Assembly (NCBI GenBank): GCA_028687045.1
Contig: JAQUAW010000009.1
Location: 1-41,393 of the forward strand
Source of the DNA: Patescibacteria group bacterium
Lineage (GTDB): Bacteria; Patescibacteriota; Patescibacteriia; Magasanikbacterales; UBA922
Direction: 5' to 3'
DNA: 41,393 nucleotides
Shown: one piece after another, positions 1-9,700 of the stretch
How the letters are laid out: every line of letters begins with the position of its first letter
Numbering within the stretch: position 1 is the first letter of the stretch
Translations under genes and position numbers: made by a program
Notes under the pieces: generated by a model
What the model was told of the DNA's origin: nothing
The model's input: the letters and a program-made list of their open reading frames with translations, nothing else
Databases searched by the model: none

Positions 1-4
1 GTAG

Positions 5-68
5 GTTGGATTGAGGGCTTGTGAGGTGCCTCTATTTTTCACGCACGAATATTAGCCCGAAATCCAAC
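5..68 (+). other. Imperfect inverted repeat / hairpin at window edge
   Basis: GTTGGATT with GGGCT downstream pairs with AGCCC plus AATCCAAC, and GAGG-TG-CCTC lies inside. The layout (outer stem, inner hairpin) resembles the structured 3' ends of the genes at 4077-4825, so it may be the 3' end of an upstream transcript. The upstream gene is outside the window. Confidence 0.4.
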
Positions 69-185
69 AGTTTCGCCGTAGGGACATATTGATAAAAATG
101 ATAAGATGTATAGCTTATATTTTAAATGTACTGATAAAAAATTTATAGATACTACTTTAAGTAATTTTTCATTTTAAATAAAAAT

Positions 186-3100
186 ATGGAGGGGAAAAAA
201 TTTATAGTTACATTTATTTTAGGAATAATTTATTCTTTTTTGTTTTTTAATTTGGCAAAAGCTGAAAATGTTTTGGATGTACCTTTTATTACTCAATTTC
301 CACCTGGAACAGATTGGTATCATACAAAAAATTGTGGGCCAACATCTTACTTGATGATAGATTCTTTTTATACTGATAAAAAATTGAATATACAAAGTAT
401 AAAAGATGTTGATGATTGGTTGAATAAAAATTACGGACGTCCTATAGATAATTATAATGGTTATTATACAAATATAAATGATTTGAAAATTTTAGGTTTA
501 GAATTTGGAAATTTTTTAGATAATGATGTCGAGATGGTAAATTCTTTAGAAAAAATAAAGAATGCATTAAAGAATGATTTACCTGTTATTATATTTGTAT
601 ATACTAATATGTATAAATATGGTAGAAATATAGATGTTGGTCACTTCATGGTCATCACCGGCATCACTGACGATACAGTCTATACCAATGATCCAGGAAA
701 AACGGAAGGTAAAAACAAAGCTTATCCACTTTCACAATTTATTTATGCTTGGTCGCTGCAAAACAATGCGGCTCTTATTTTTTATCCACCTGGGCATGAA
801 AAAATTTTAGAAAATAAATCTGGTGGTTTGTTTTTAGATTTGTTTAATTTTGCTAACAATATTTTTGATATCAAAAATATTTTACCAGATGAGAATGGTA
901 AAGATGTTAAAGGTGAAACAGAAGTGTCTATACAGCCAGAAAATAATAATTTTGTTTATACCGCTTCTATTACAGACAAAAATCAAAGTTTGGAGGTAGA
1001 GCCCGGACAAATCATAAACGTCGTTGTCAAAGCAAAAAATACTGGCAATACCACTTGGCAAAAAAATCTTATTTCTTTGAATGTTTTAGGTACTAAAGTG
1101 GACAATCAAAAATTTTTTGTTGATACTTGGAAAACTCATTTGCGTCCAACTTTGGTAGATAGTGATGTGGCCTCAGGAGAAACAGGTATTTTTTCTTTTC
1201 AACTAAAAATTCTAAATGAAATTGGAAATTATAATTTTCGTACGATGATTGTCCGACAAGATGGTCTGCAATTTACGCAAGTGGGAAGTGATATTTTTTC
1301 TTTGAATTTGAATGTAAAAGAAAAGAAAGTTGAAGAAGTCTTGTTACCTATAATAAAAGAAGAAAATGAGATCAATATTTTTGATCAGGTAAAAAATACC
1401 GTAGATAATGTCATAAACAAAGTAAACGAAGTTGTGACTGATATTGTCAAAAGTATTCCAACATTTTTTGGTGGTGGTTCTTCTAATGGATCAACTAATA
1501 ATACTAATAGTGATAATGATTTTGTGTCGTCAGAGATACCTGAACCTGAATTATTTTTTACCGCTTCGGCTAGCAGTACTTTGACAAATATTGTTACCAC
1601 AACAATTTTTGGTGAAAAGAGTACAGAGCTAGTGAATCTGAAAATAAATAATTTAGAAAATATTTTTTCATCTTCGGGAAAGTCTTGGTCATCGGATGTT
1701 GATTTAGTAGAAGGTGAAAATAATTTATTATTTTCTTTTTCCAATTTTGATCAGACAAAAATTGTGACTGGAACATTGCCAATAATTTTAGATTCTATAT
1801 CCCCAGATAAACCTATTTTGAATTCTATCTTGAACACTGACAATTCGCCACAATTAAATTTGTCATGGCAGAGTGCTGACGTTGGTAGTGGTTTGGCTTA
1901 TTATATTTTAGAAAATAAAATTGCGACTAGTACTGAGTGGCAAACACTTTTGAAAAATACCACAAGTACTATTTTAAATTTTCCAGTAGCCATTGGAAAT
2001 AGTTATGAATTCAGAGTAAAAGCTGTGGACTTGGCTGGTAACGAATCGTCTTGGAGTAATGAAGGAAACGATGATTCAATTTTAGTTGATTATTCAAAAG
2101 AAGTTATTATCAACGAAATTGCTTATGCGCCGACTTATCAAGGTGCTTGTGGTGGTGAGTGGATAGAATTGTATAATCCTGAAAATTTAGATTTGTTTGG
2201 TTGGAGTTTGGAAGTTTTGTCTGTAAATTCTTCAAGTACTGTTATAATTTCAGCTTCGAGCACAGATAAATATTTAGTAATTGGTAGTTTGAATATTCCA
2301 GATACGGGCGCTAAAATAGTTTTGAAAAATAATGTAGGAAAAATAATTGACGAGACAGACCAAAGTCTTGGTTGGTTTGTTACTCCAAATTTTAGTCATG
2401 CTCGTTCGTTCGAAAGAATAAATACAAGTTCTTCTGGTAATTTGGCAAGCAATTGGCGCGAAAACAATTCTTTGAGATTTCAATTATTCAATTCTATGTG
2501 CAATCAAGATTATTCTAGTCGTGGTTTTGATAATAATAGTTATTATTTTTTGAGTAATAATTTAGCACAAGATTATATTTTTTCTACTACTTCAACCAGT
2601 GACAAAATTTTGATATTAAGCAAAGAACACAATCCTTATATTTTAGATTCTAGAGTCATTTTGCCAGCTGGTTATACTTTGGTGTTAGAACCTGGTGTAG
2701 TTGTGGTGGGTGTTAATAATGATTCTCTTTTGGAAGTGGCTGGTACTCTGCAAATAAATGGTACAGCAAGTGAACCTGTATATTTTACTTCTGCTCGTGA
2801 CAAGACTGTTTCAGATTGGTATTTGTCTGGTAACCCGAGTAGGTTAGAAGCTGCTGAAGTTTCTTTGGGTGATTGGGGATTGATTATTGTCAAACCTGGT
2901 GGCACAATGCAAGCCTATTATACAAATTTTTTCTATGGTGGACATACTTATCGTACAGGCAGTTGTTTTTCTTGTTGGACGGAAGAAGTCATTCGCAATG
3001 AAGGTGGAAGTGTAGTTGTGAATAACAGTAATTTTGATAATATTTTTGTTATCCAAAATGATTACAATAGTAGTAATGATGCTTACATTTGGAATGGTGG

Positions 3101-3983
3101 TAATTTGGAAGTAAATAATAGCAATTTTAATAATGGTTATCGGGCTATCCTGTCCAATAAAGATACTCATGTTAGTATTAGTAATAATAAGTTTAGTAAT
3201 TTTAGTTTTGATGGTGTTTCACCGGTAAATGTTCAAGATGCTATTTTAGATAAATGGGAAAACAATGTTTTTGAAAATAATAAAATCAATAATATTAGTT
3301 TGCCAACTCTAAATATTTCTGAAGATTATACTTTGACGACAGATTATAATGATGTTTATTTCAATGGTATTAATGTTTCTTCTGGTGCTATCATGATGAT
3401 TATGCCTGGTGTCAATATAAATTTGAATGAAAATACTTGGCTAAAAGTAGAAGGTAGTTTGCAAGCTGTTGGTACAGAGAATAATCATATTAGTATTTGT
3501 CCTAATCAACCAAAATGTAGTGGTCTTTGGTTTTCAAATTCGCAAAACAATATTTTGTCTTACGTAGATATTAGAAATGGTGGATATCATTCTAATCATA
3601 CTTATCCTTATTTATATTTGAATTATTATTCATCTCTTTGGCTAGTCAATTCACAGTTAGCTATCAATAATTCTAGCATTATGGATAGTCGAAGACCAAG
3701 TGGTTTTGGCATTTGTGGTGTAAATAGCGATTTGGATATTAGTAATTCTGAATTTGGTTGGAGTGTTGATTATCCACCACCAAAATATTCCAATTGGATT
3801 GATGGTGGCATAAAAATAAATGGTGGTAGTTTACATTTAGATAATGATACTTTCCGTATGATGAATTACGCTGTTGATGCTAGTCAGGGTGGGGAAGTGA
3901 CATCTGAAAATATGAGTTCTACCAATTTTATTGATATGTATGATGTGAAGTATTCTTTGCCAAATAATATTTTTTCTTTTTAA
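186..3983 (+). CDS. Secreted multidomain protein: C39-like peptidase, Ig-like, Fn3, LTD and beta-helix regions
   Basis: A 1265-residue exported protein with an N-terminal signal peptide (hydrophobic stretch ending near LAKAEN). Residues about 30-205 look like a C39_2-type cysteine peptidase: NCGPTS (Cys50), GHFMVITGI (His153) and NDPG (Asp169) give a plausible catalytic set. An Ig-like domain with the NTGNTTW motif follows (about 255-400), then a Ser/Asn-rich linker and an Fn3-like region ending in DLAGNESSW. Next is a lamin-tail domain (VIINEIAY, EWIELYN) and a long C-terminal right-handed beta-helix region rich in Asn/Ser. The role is probably cell-surface processing or adhesion. The peptidase call rests on motifs, the other domains on sequence style. 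The start is the first ATG, directly before the signal peptide. It converges with the minus-strand gene at 4077 and shares a bidirectional terminator with it. Confidence 0.85.
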   Translation: MEGKKFIVTFILGIIYSFLFFNLAKAENVLDVPFITQFPPGTDWYHTKNCGPTSYLMIDSFYTDKKLNIQSIKDVDDWLNKNYGRPIDNYNGYYTNINDLKILGLEFGNFLDNDVEMVNSLEKIKNALKNDLPVIIFVYTNMYKYGRNIDVGHFMVITGITDDTVYTNDPGKTEGKNKAYPLSQFIYAWSLQNNAALIFYPPGHEKILENKSGGLFLDLFNFANNIFDIKNILPDENGKDVKGETEVSIQPENNNFVYTASITDKNQSLEVEPGQIINVVVKAKNTGNTTWQKNLISLNVLGTKVDNQKFFVDTWKTHLRPTLVDSDVASGETGIFSFQLKILNEIGNYNFRTMIVRQDGLQFTQVGSDIFSLNLNVKEKKVEEVLLPIIKEENEINIFDQVKNTVDNVINKVNEVVTDIVKSIPTFFGGGSSNGSTNNTNSDNDFVSSEIPEPELFFTASASSTLTNIVTTTIFGEKSTELVNLKINNLENIFSSSGKSWSSDVDLVEGENNLLFSFSNFDQTKIVTGTLPIILDSISPDKPILNSILNTDNSPQLNLSWQSADVGSGLAYYILENKIATSTEWQTLLKNTTSTILNFPVAIGNSYEFRVKAVDLAGNESSWSNEGNDDSILVDYSKEVIINEIAYAPTYQGACGGEWIELYNPENLDLFGWSLEVLSVNSSSTVIISASSTDKYLVIGSLNIPDTGAKIVLKNNVGKIIDETDQSLGWFVTPNFSHARSFERINTSSSGNLASNWRENNSLRFQLFNSMCNQDYSSRGFDNNSYYFLSNNLAQDYIFSTTSTSDKILILSKEHNPYILDSRVILPAGYTLVLEPGVVVVGVNNDSLLEVAGTLQINGTASEPVYFTSARDKTVSDWYLSGNPSRLEAAEVSLGDWGLIIVKPGGTMQAYYTNFFYGGHTYRTGSCFSCWTEEVIRNEGGSVVVNNSNFDNIFVIQNDYNSSNDAYIWNGGNLEVNNSNFNNGYRAILSNKDTHVSISNNKFSNFSFDGVSPVNVQDAILDKWENNVFENNKINNISLPTLNISEDYTLTTDYNDVYFNGINVSSGAIMMIMPGVNINLNENTWLKVEGSLQAVGTENNHISICPNQPKCSGLWFSNSQNNILSYVDIRNGGYHSNHTYPYLYLNYYSSLWLVNSQLAINNSSIMDSRRPSGFGICGVNSDLDISNSEFGWSVDYPPPKYSNWIDGGIKINGGSLHLDNDTFRMMNYAVDASQGGEVTSENMSSTNFIDMYDVKYSLPNNIFSF

Positions 3984-3995
3984 AATTTTGTATAA

Positions 3996-4030
3996 ACAAA
4001 AAACAGCCTATCTCTAGACTGTCTTTTGTT
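3996..4030. terminator. Bidirectional Rho-independent terminator
   Basis: AACAGCCTA/TAGACTGT hairpin with one mismatch, T-run on the plus strand and A-run upstream, so it works on both strands. It lies between convergent genes. A near copy is at 4410-4440. Confidence 0.8.
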
Positions 4031-4034
4031 TCCT

Positions 4035-4076
4035 CCCGACGTCGCCAGCTTCGGTTGGAAACTGTGTGTCGTCGGG
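4035..4076 (-). other. Structured 3' element of the 4077-4346 gene
   Basis: Outer stem CCCGACG/CGTCGGG starts right after the stop codon (minus strand). The inner stem is CAGTTTC/GAAGCTG. The architecture equals that of the element at 4445-4489, with different but still paired inner arms. Confidence 0.65.
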
Positions 4077-4346
4077 TTACGTCTCCTTTTGTTTCTCCTC
4101 TTCCTCCTTTTTGTCTAGTTCTTCTTGTTCTCTTCGTTCCGCATCTTCCTCCTTCTTCCGTTTACTTCTACTATCAAAGTAGAAGATGACTGTGGTTGGT
4201 GGAAAAGTGACCAGGCAAATGATATAGACCGGAGTCAAGAACCCCGGATCTTTTGTGTTTCCAAGGACCAGATAGATGATACCAGAGATGGACAGTGTCA
4301 GAAGAAAGAAGCTGAGAAGCGGAAAGAACTTTCTCACCATGTACAT
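4077..4346 (-). CDS. Small membrane protein with charged C-terminal helix
   Basis: An unrecognised 89-residue protein. Two hydrophobic segments (FFPLLSFFLLTLSISGII and PVYIICLVTFPPTTVIFYF) are followed by a very charged Lys/Glu-rich tail that is probably a cytoplasmic helix. The ORF track extends upstream to 4478, but that extension crosses a terminator and this gene's own promoter. The predicted transcript starts near 4372, so ATG 4346 is preferred, with GAGAGAG just upstream as a possible ribosome site (ATG 4340 is an alternative). It is followed by a 3' hairpin and terminator nearly copied after the neighbouring gene at 4475, suggesting the two units arose by duplication of flanks or belong to one family of small units. 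Base composition is somewhat more GC-rich than the surroundings. Confidence 0.55.
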   Translation of the reverse strand: MYMVRKFFPLLSFFLLTLSISGIIYLVLGNTKDPGFLTPVYIICLVTFPPTTVIFYFDSRSKRKKEEDAERREQEELDKKEEEEKQKET

Positions 4347-4378
4347 TGTTTTCTCTCTCAGTCTGTAGGTGACTTGCA

Positions 4379-4408
4379 TATTTAGCCATAAATTGAACAA
4401 AAAGTCAA
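4379..4408 (-). promoter_or_regulatory. Promoter of the 4077-4346 gene
   Basis: Minus strand TTGACT, 18-nt spacer, TAAATA. It lies just after the terminator of the preceding unit, so the two small genes are transcribed separately. Confidence 0.55.
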
Positions 4409-4409
4409 C

Positions 4410-4440
4410 AAAAAACAGCCTATTTAGACTGTCTTTTGTT
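4410..4440 (-). terminator. Rho-independent terminator
   Basis: Minus strand GACAGTC-TAAATA-GGCTGT followed by a T-run. It is nearly identical to the terminator at 3996-4030. Confidence 0.75.
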
Positions 4441-4444
4441 CTCT

Positions 4445-4489
4445 CCCGACCGCCAGAAGAGAAACTCTTCTTTTTCATGTGCTGTCGGG
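4445..4489 (-). other. Structured 3' element overlapping the end of the 4475-4825 gene
   Basis: Outer stem CCCGAC/GTCGGG begins in the last codons of the gene. The inner perfect stem is AGAAGAG-TTT-CTCTTCT. It shares the CTGGCG and GTCGGGAG sequence and fold with 4035-4076. Confidence 0.65.
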
Positions 4490-4825
4490 CTTTTCCTCCT
4501 TACCCCAGAAGAGATATTTATTGAAGACAACTGTACCGCCTGGAGTTCGGTAGTTGTCGGGCATACTCCGGAAGAAGATTCTTCCGGATTGAATGTTCCA
4601 GTATAACGCTTCTGGTATGTCGTCCTTTTGAATACGTCCGTTGGTAATATTGGACAACTCCCACTCATTGAGAGCTTGTTCTTCAGTCTTGTCTTTGAGA
4701 AAATCATAGATTTTCTCAGCGAGTTCGTCTCTTTTTTGGTATTCTCCTTGAGTTTTGAACCCAAGTGAGAACAAATAGACCACCATAAACACCAAAGCCA
4801 ATCCCCAAAGTTCTTCTGATCCCAT
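4475..4825 (-). CDS. Small membrane-anchored protein of unknown function
   Basis: An unrecognised 116-residue protein with one N-terminal transmembrane segment (LWGLALVFMVVYLFSLGF) and a soluble charged domain. ATG 4825 is preceded at good spacing by a strong GAGGAGGAG ribosome site, which is uncommon in this window, and by a TTGACA promoter of the same kind as those ahead of the GC-rich genes. The last codons form one arm of a 3' hairpin, so coding sequence and RNA structure overlap. The gene is divergent from pyruvate kinase. Function cannot be inferred. Confidence 0.6.
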   Translation of the reverse strand: MGSEELWGLALVFMVVYLFSLGFKTQGEYQKRDELAEKIYDFLKDKTEEQALNEWELSNITNGRIQKDDIPEALYWNIQSGRIFFRSMPDNYRTPGGTVVFNKYLFWGKEEKPDST

Positions 4826-4856
4826 AACTCCTCCTCGAGTCGTTGATTGTAAAAAA

Positions 4857-4885
4857 AAGTTACCACCAAAACGTCATTTTGTCAA
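4857..4885 (-). promoter_or_regulatory. Promoter of the 4475-4825 gene
   Basis: Minus strand TTGACA, 17-nt spacer, TAACTT. The TTGACAAAATG start is shared with the promoters at 32936 and 33207. Confidence 0.65.
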
Positions 4886-4906
4886 GGTTAAGCCCAAAAA
4901 ATTGGC

Positions 4907-4935
4907 TTGAAGCGATTTTGTTTTTAGAGTATAAT
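4907..4935 (+). promoter_or_regulatory. Promoter of pyruvate kinase gene
   Basis: TTGAAG, 17-nt spacer, TATAAT. Confidence 0.7.
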
Positions 4936-4995
4936 GGATACGAAATTACGAACTACGAAGTTTTCGTATTTTCGTACCTTTCGTATTTCGTATCC
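4936..4995 (+). repeat. TACGAA/TTCGTA inverted repeat at the pyk transcription start
   Basis: GGATACGAAA pairs with TTTCGTATCC, and further TACGAA and TTCGTA copies lie between. It starts at the end of the -10 box, so it could be an operator or a leader hairpin. Confidence 0.6.
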
Positions 4996-5028
4996 CTCTA
5001 ATAAACCAATAATCTAATAAACCAACCT

Positions 5029-6465
5029 ATGGAAAAACAAACCAAAATTGTCTGTACTATTGGACCTTCTTGTGAAGATGTAGAAACTCTTGAAAAGATG
5101 GTAAGGGCGGGGATGAATGTAGCTAGACTAAATTTTTCACACGGCACTTATGAAAATCATGCCATGCTTATCAAAAATATTCGTGAAGTAGCTGAGAAAA
5201 CTGGTGAACCAGTTGCGATTTTGCAAGATTTGTCAGGACCAAAAATTAGAATAGAAAAAGTTGCCGAAGAAGGTGTAAATTTGGTAGAAGGTGCTGAAGT
5301 AATTTTTTCTACAGATTCCTCTGACAAAGATGCTATTCAAGTTGGTTACAAAGAATTACACAAATTTGTCAAAAAAGGTGAAGCTATGTTTCTTGATGAT
5401 GGTAAATTAGAAGTAATAGTCAAAGAAGTACAAGGTCAAAGAATTATTACAAAAGTTGTTGTGGCTGGAGTTTTGTTTTCCAACAAAGGTATCAACATTC
5501 CTAAGACTGATTTGACAGGATTAGAAGTTTTGACAGAAAAAGATAAAGCTGATGCTAGATTTGGTGTAGAACAAGGAGTAGATATGATTGCTTTGTCTTT
5601 TGTGATGCGTCCAGATGATATTCTTGATTTACGTTATCATATCAAACAAATGGAATTAGAATTGGGTATAGAGCCTCATGATCCTATAAAGATTATCGCC
5701 AAAATAGAAAAAGCTGAAGCTGTAAAACATATCAAAGATATTATAACTGTAACGGATGGTATCATGGTAGCTCGTGGAGATTTGGGAGTTGAAATTCCAG
5801 CGGAAGAAGTTCCAATTGTGCAGAAAAAATTGATAGATATTGCTCTTGAAAATGCTAAGCCAGTAATTGTGGCTACTCAAATGCTTGATTCGATGCAAAA
5901 TAATCCTCGCCCTACTCGTGCCGAAGTTTCTGATGTAGCCAATGCGGTGATTGATCACACAGACGCTGTGATGCTTTCCAATGAAACTGCAACTGGAAAA
6001 TATCCCGTTGAAACTGTTTCGATGATGAGTAAAATTATCAAAGAAACAGAAAAATCAGAATATACCAAATTGTTTATTCGCGAGCCAAAAGAAAAGACAA
6101 ATAAGATTGATGACGTTATAAGTGGTTTGTCTCGTCTTGTGGCTGAAGATGTTGGGGCTGATCTTATTTTGGCAGCTTCTTTGTCTGGAGAAACAGGTCG
6201 TTTGATTTCTCGTTATCGTCCAAAATTTCCAATTGCGGTAGCGACCAATAGTAAATTAGTTTCGCACCAATTGAATTTGTCTTGGGGAGTTTTACCTTTT
6301 GAAGTGATTGAATGTAAAAGTATTGAAGAATTAGTAGATCGTTCGATGACACATTTGCGTGAGAAAAAAATAATCAAAGAAGGTGATAGAATTATTGTGG
6401 TTGCTGGTGAACCAGTTGGACATGCTGGCTTTGTCAATTTGCTTGAGGTGAGGGAAGTGAAGTAA
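5029..6465 (+). CDS. pyk: Pyruvate kinase
   Basis: Cytoplasmic glycolytic enzyme converting PEP and ADP to pyruvate and ATP. The 478 residues match the usual bacterial length (about 470). Family signatures are clear: KIVCTIGPSC and MNVARLNFSHG at the N-terminus, LQDLSGPKIRI, the active-site region IIAKIEKAEAVKHI, MVARGDLGVEIP, VATQMLDSM, RPTRAEVSDVANAV and a C-terminal domain ending in a nucleotide-pocket-like segment. ATG 5029 starts directly on the conserved N-terminal motif. No clear ribosome site is visible. The next gene, PEP synthase, catalyses the opposite conversion, so the pair controls flux at the PEP/pyruvate node. Confidence 0.97.
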   Translation: MEKQTKIVCTIGPSCEDVETLEKMVRAGMNVARLNFSHGTYENHAMLIKNIREVAEKTGEPVAILQDLSGPKIRIEKVAEEGVNLVEGAEVIFSTDSSDKDAIQVGYKELHKFVKKGEAMFLDDGKLEVIVKEVQGQRIITKVVVAGVLFSNKGINIPKTDLTGLEVLTEKDKADARFGVEQGVDMIALSFVMRPDDILDLRYHIKQMELELGIEPHDPIKIIAKIEKAEAVKHIKDIITVTDGIMVARGDLGVEIPAEEVPIVQKKLIDIALENAKPVIVATQMLDSMQNNPRPTRAEVSDVANAVIDHTDAVMLSNETATGKYPVETVSMMSKIIKETEKSEYTKLFIREPKEKTNKIDDVISGLSRLVAEDVGADLILAASLSGETGRLISRYRPKFPIAVATNSKLVSHQLNLSWGVLPFEVIECKSIEELVDRSMTHLREKKIIKEGDRIIVVAGEPVGHAGFVNLLEVREVK

Positions 6466-6471
6466 AGTAAT

Positions 6472-6695
6472 AAAAGGCTTGAAAGGCTTAAAAAGCTGGA
6501 AATGCTTGAAAGGCCATTAACTAATTTGACTAAGCTTTTGCATTTTCCAAAGATTTGATTAATTCAAAAAGTAAAAAAGCAACTTCACGTTTATTTTCTA
6601 TATATTCAAATTTATATATTTACAAAATTTAATTATTTTTTGCGTAGGTCACTAGCCTTTCTGGCTTTTCCAGCTTTTTAAGCCTTTCAGGCTTT
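6472..6695. repeat. MITE-like element with about 40-bp inverted ends
   Basis: The left arm (AAGGCTTGAAAGGCTTAAAA...) and the right arm (...TTTTTAAGCCTTTCAGGC) are long imperfect inverted repeats around about 140 bp of AT-rich sequence. A related arm pair without the centre is at 22270-22350. Confidence 0.6.
6530..6619 (-). pseudogene. Possible remnant of a four-helix-bundle (S23-type) protein
   Basis: On the minus strand, inside the inverted-repeat element, an open stretch reads ENKREVAFLLFELIKSLENA and then stop. This resembles the C-terminal helix of small four-helix-bundle (S23/IVP) proteins. There is an in-frame stop upstream and no start, so at most a fragment remains. The assignment is from sequence style only. 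Confidence 0.3.
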
Positions 6696-6704
6696 TGTCT
6701 GATT

Positions 6705-6733
6705 TTGTCAATTTTCAATAATTATGGTATAAT
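6705..6733 (+). promoter_or_regulatory. Promoter of PEP synthase gene
   Basis: TTGTCA, 17-nt spacer, TATAAT. Transcription should begin near 6740, which excludes the ORF-track start at 6705. Confidence 0.7.
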
Positions 6734-6761
6734 ATTTTTGCTTACTTTAAATCAATATTCT

Positions 6762-9700
6762 ATGTTCAAAAACCGCGTCACATCTTCCAAAAAAGTCGCG
6801 GAAATTGGGAGGAAAAAAACAACAAAAATAGACGCTACCAAACATGAAAAGCGTGTTTTGTGGTTTGATGAAATCAGTATCAAGGATATTCCACTGGTAG
6901 GTGGTAAGAATGCAAGTTTGGGAGAGATGTACAACAATTTGACTACCAAAGGTATTAGTGTCCCAAATGGTTTTGCGGTCACTTCTTTTAGTTATTGGGA
7001 ATTTTTGGACAAAACTGGGCTCAAGAAAAAAATAAAAGAAGCGGTCAAAAATTTAAATATAAATGACATAAAAAATTTATCTCAAGTTGGAGCGAAAGTT
7101 CGTAAGATGATTTTGGAAGCAAAATTTCCTGCTGAATTATCCAAAGAAATTGAAGAATCATATATCAAGTTGTCCAAATTTCAAAATTGTAATAATGTCG
7201 CCGTAGCAGTACGTTCATCAGCTACAGCCGAAGATTTGCCAGATGCTAGTTTTGCTGGACAACAAGAAACTTATTTGAATGTAGTTGGCAAAAAAGATTT
7301 GCAATTAGCTGTTAAGAAATGTATTTCTTCTTTGTTTACTGATCGTGCGATTTCTTACCGTGAGACCAAAGGTTTTGATCATCTTGACGTAGCATTGTCT
7401 GTGACAGTGCAAATTATGGTTGGTTCAGAATCTGGTGCTAGTGGTGTGATGTTTACGCTTGATACTGAGTCTGGTTTCCCTGGTGTAGTACTTATCAATT
7501 CTGCCTATGGACTTGGTGAATATGTAGTCAAAGGCCGAGTTACTCCAGATCAATATTATGTTTTCAAAGAAGGTTTGAAAATGAACAAAAAATCAATTAT
7601 TAGCAAAATTCTTGGTACCAAAGAAGTAAAACTTGTTTATGGTAAGACAGGTACCAAACAAATGTCTGTACCTCGTGCTCAACAAAATAAATTTGCAATT
7701 TCTGATGATGATGTTTTGCAGTTAGCAAAATGGGGAGTAGAAATTGAAACTTATTATGGTAAACACCAAGATATTGAATGGGCCAAAGATGGTAAAACAG
7801 GCAAACTTTATATAGTTCAAGCTCGTCCAGAGACTGTCAAAGCCAACAATGACAAGAATTTTATTGAGACTTATATTTTAAATAAAAAAGGAAAAGTATT
7901 ACTCACAGGTACTTCAGTTGGTCAAAAGATTGGTGCTGGCAAAGTCCGTGTTATCGACAATCCAAAACAAATGAAACTTTTCAAAAAAGGTGAAGTTTTG
8001 GTTACTCGTATTACTGATCCAGATTGGGAACCTATCATGCGTATTGCTTCGGCAATTGTGACTGAACAAGGTGGTAAGACTTCTCATGCCGCTATCGTTT
8101 CTCGTGAGCTTGGTGTACCTTGTATTGTTGGTGCCAAAAATGCTCGCAAAATTTTGAAGACTGGTCAAAAAGTGACTGTCAGTTGTACCAATGGTGACGA
8201 AGGTGTTATTTACAAAGAAATGTTACCTTTTGAAGTTCAAAAAACTGAAATCAAGCAAGTGGACAAAACTAATACCAAGATAATGATGAACGTCGGTGAT
8301 CCTGATCATGCTTTTTCATTGTCATTTTTACCAAATGATGGTGTTGGTCTTGCTCGTGAAGAATTTATTTTTAGTAATTTTATCCGTATTCATCCTTTGG
8401 CACTTTTGAATTATGACAAATTACAAGACAAAAAAGCCAAAAAACAAATTGCTGAGATTACTCGTGGTTACAAGAAAAAATCTGATTATGCTATCGACAA
8501 ATTAGCCGAAGGTATTGCTCGTATTTCTGCTTCATTTTATCCAAAAGATGTGATTGTTCGTCTGTCAGATTTCAAGACCAATGAATATGCTACTCTGATT
8601 GGTGGCAAAGAATTTGAACCAAAAGAAGAAAATCCAATGTTGGGATGGCGTGGTGCAAGTCGTTATTATTCCAAAGAATACAAACCAGGGTTTGCTCTTG
8701 AATGTGCTGCTATCAAAAAAGTCCGTGAAGAATGGGGACTAAAAAATCTTATTGTCATGATTCCATTTTGTCGTACACCAGAAGAAGGTCAAAAAGTTTT
8801 GGACACCATGAAAGAATTTGGTTTGGAAAGAGGAAAGGAAGATTTGCAAGTCTATGTTATGTGTGAAATTCCTTCCAATGTAATTTTGGCAGATGATTTT
8901 GCTCAGCTTTTCGATGGTTTTAGTATTGGTTCCAATGATCTTACTCAATTGACACTTGGTGTTGATCGAGATTCAGCTCTTGTTAGTCATGTTTATAGTG
9001 AAAAAAATCAAGCTGTGACAAAACTTATTAGAGATGTTATTAGAACTGCTCACAAACACAAACGTAAAGTTGGTATTTGTGGACAAGCTCCAAGTGATTA
9101 TCCAGAGTTTGCTGAGATGCTCGTGCGTGAAGGTATTGATAGTATCTCACTCAATCCAGATACCGTGATTCCAACTCGTGAACGTATTGCTTTTACCGAG
9201 AAGACTCTAGGGCGCAAAGGTAAAAAAACTCACAAGACTTATTTGGGATTAGTGACTTTGCTTGGTATTATGTCTGCTTTTACCATGACTCTTGGTGCAG
9301 GGTGCAACTTGTCACAAAATGTCGAAAATTTTAGTAAACCAGTTTCCCAAGAAGTAACTCCTGCACAGATAAGAGAAAACGCTGAGAAAAAAGCTTTGGA
9401 AAATCAACAAAAAGAAAAATTACAATTGACACAGTCTTTGAACATCGCTGAATTTTCCAACTTTAGTATCAAGTATCCTCAAGATTGGATAGTAAATTAT
9501 TGGAATGGGGGAGTGACTATTACTGATTCTAGTACAACTGAATATCTTAGTATTTTCAAACAACTTGTGAGTCATCCAGTAGATGCAAGTAAAAAAATAA
9601 AAATAAATTTGGATGGCAAAGAAGCTTTCAAATATACTCAGACTTTCCCAAGTAGTACCAAATCTTTTACTGTGGTGGAAGTAAATATGGGAGATTATGT

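Noticed and set aside
5-68. Riboswitch upstream of the first gene
   Set aside because: The fold matches no riboswitch class I know, lies over 100 nt before the gene, and fits better as a 3' hairpin of an upstream transcript.
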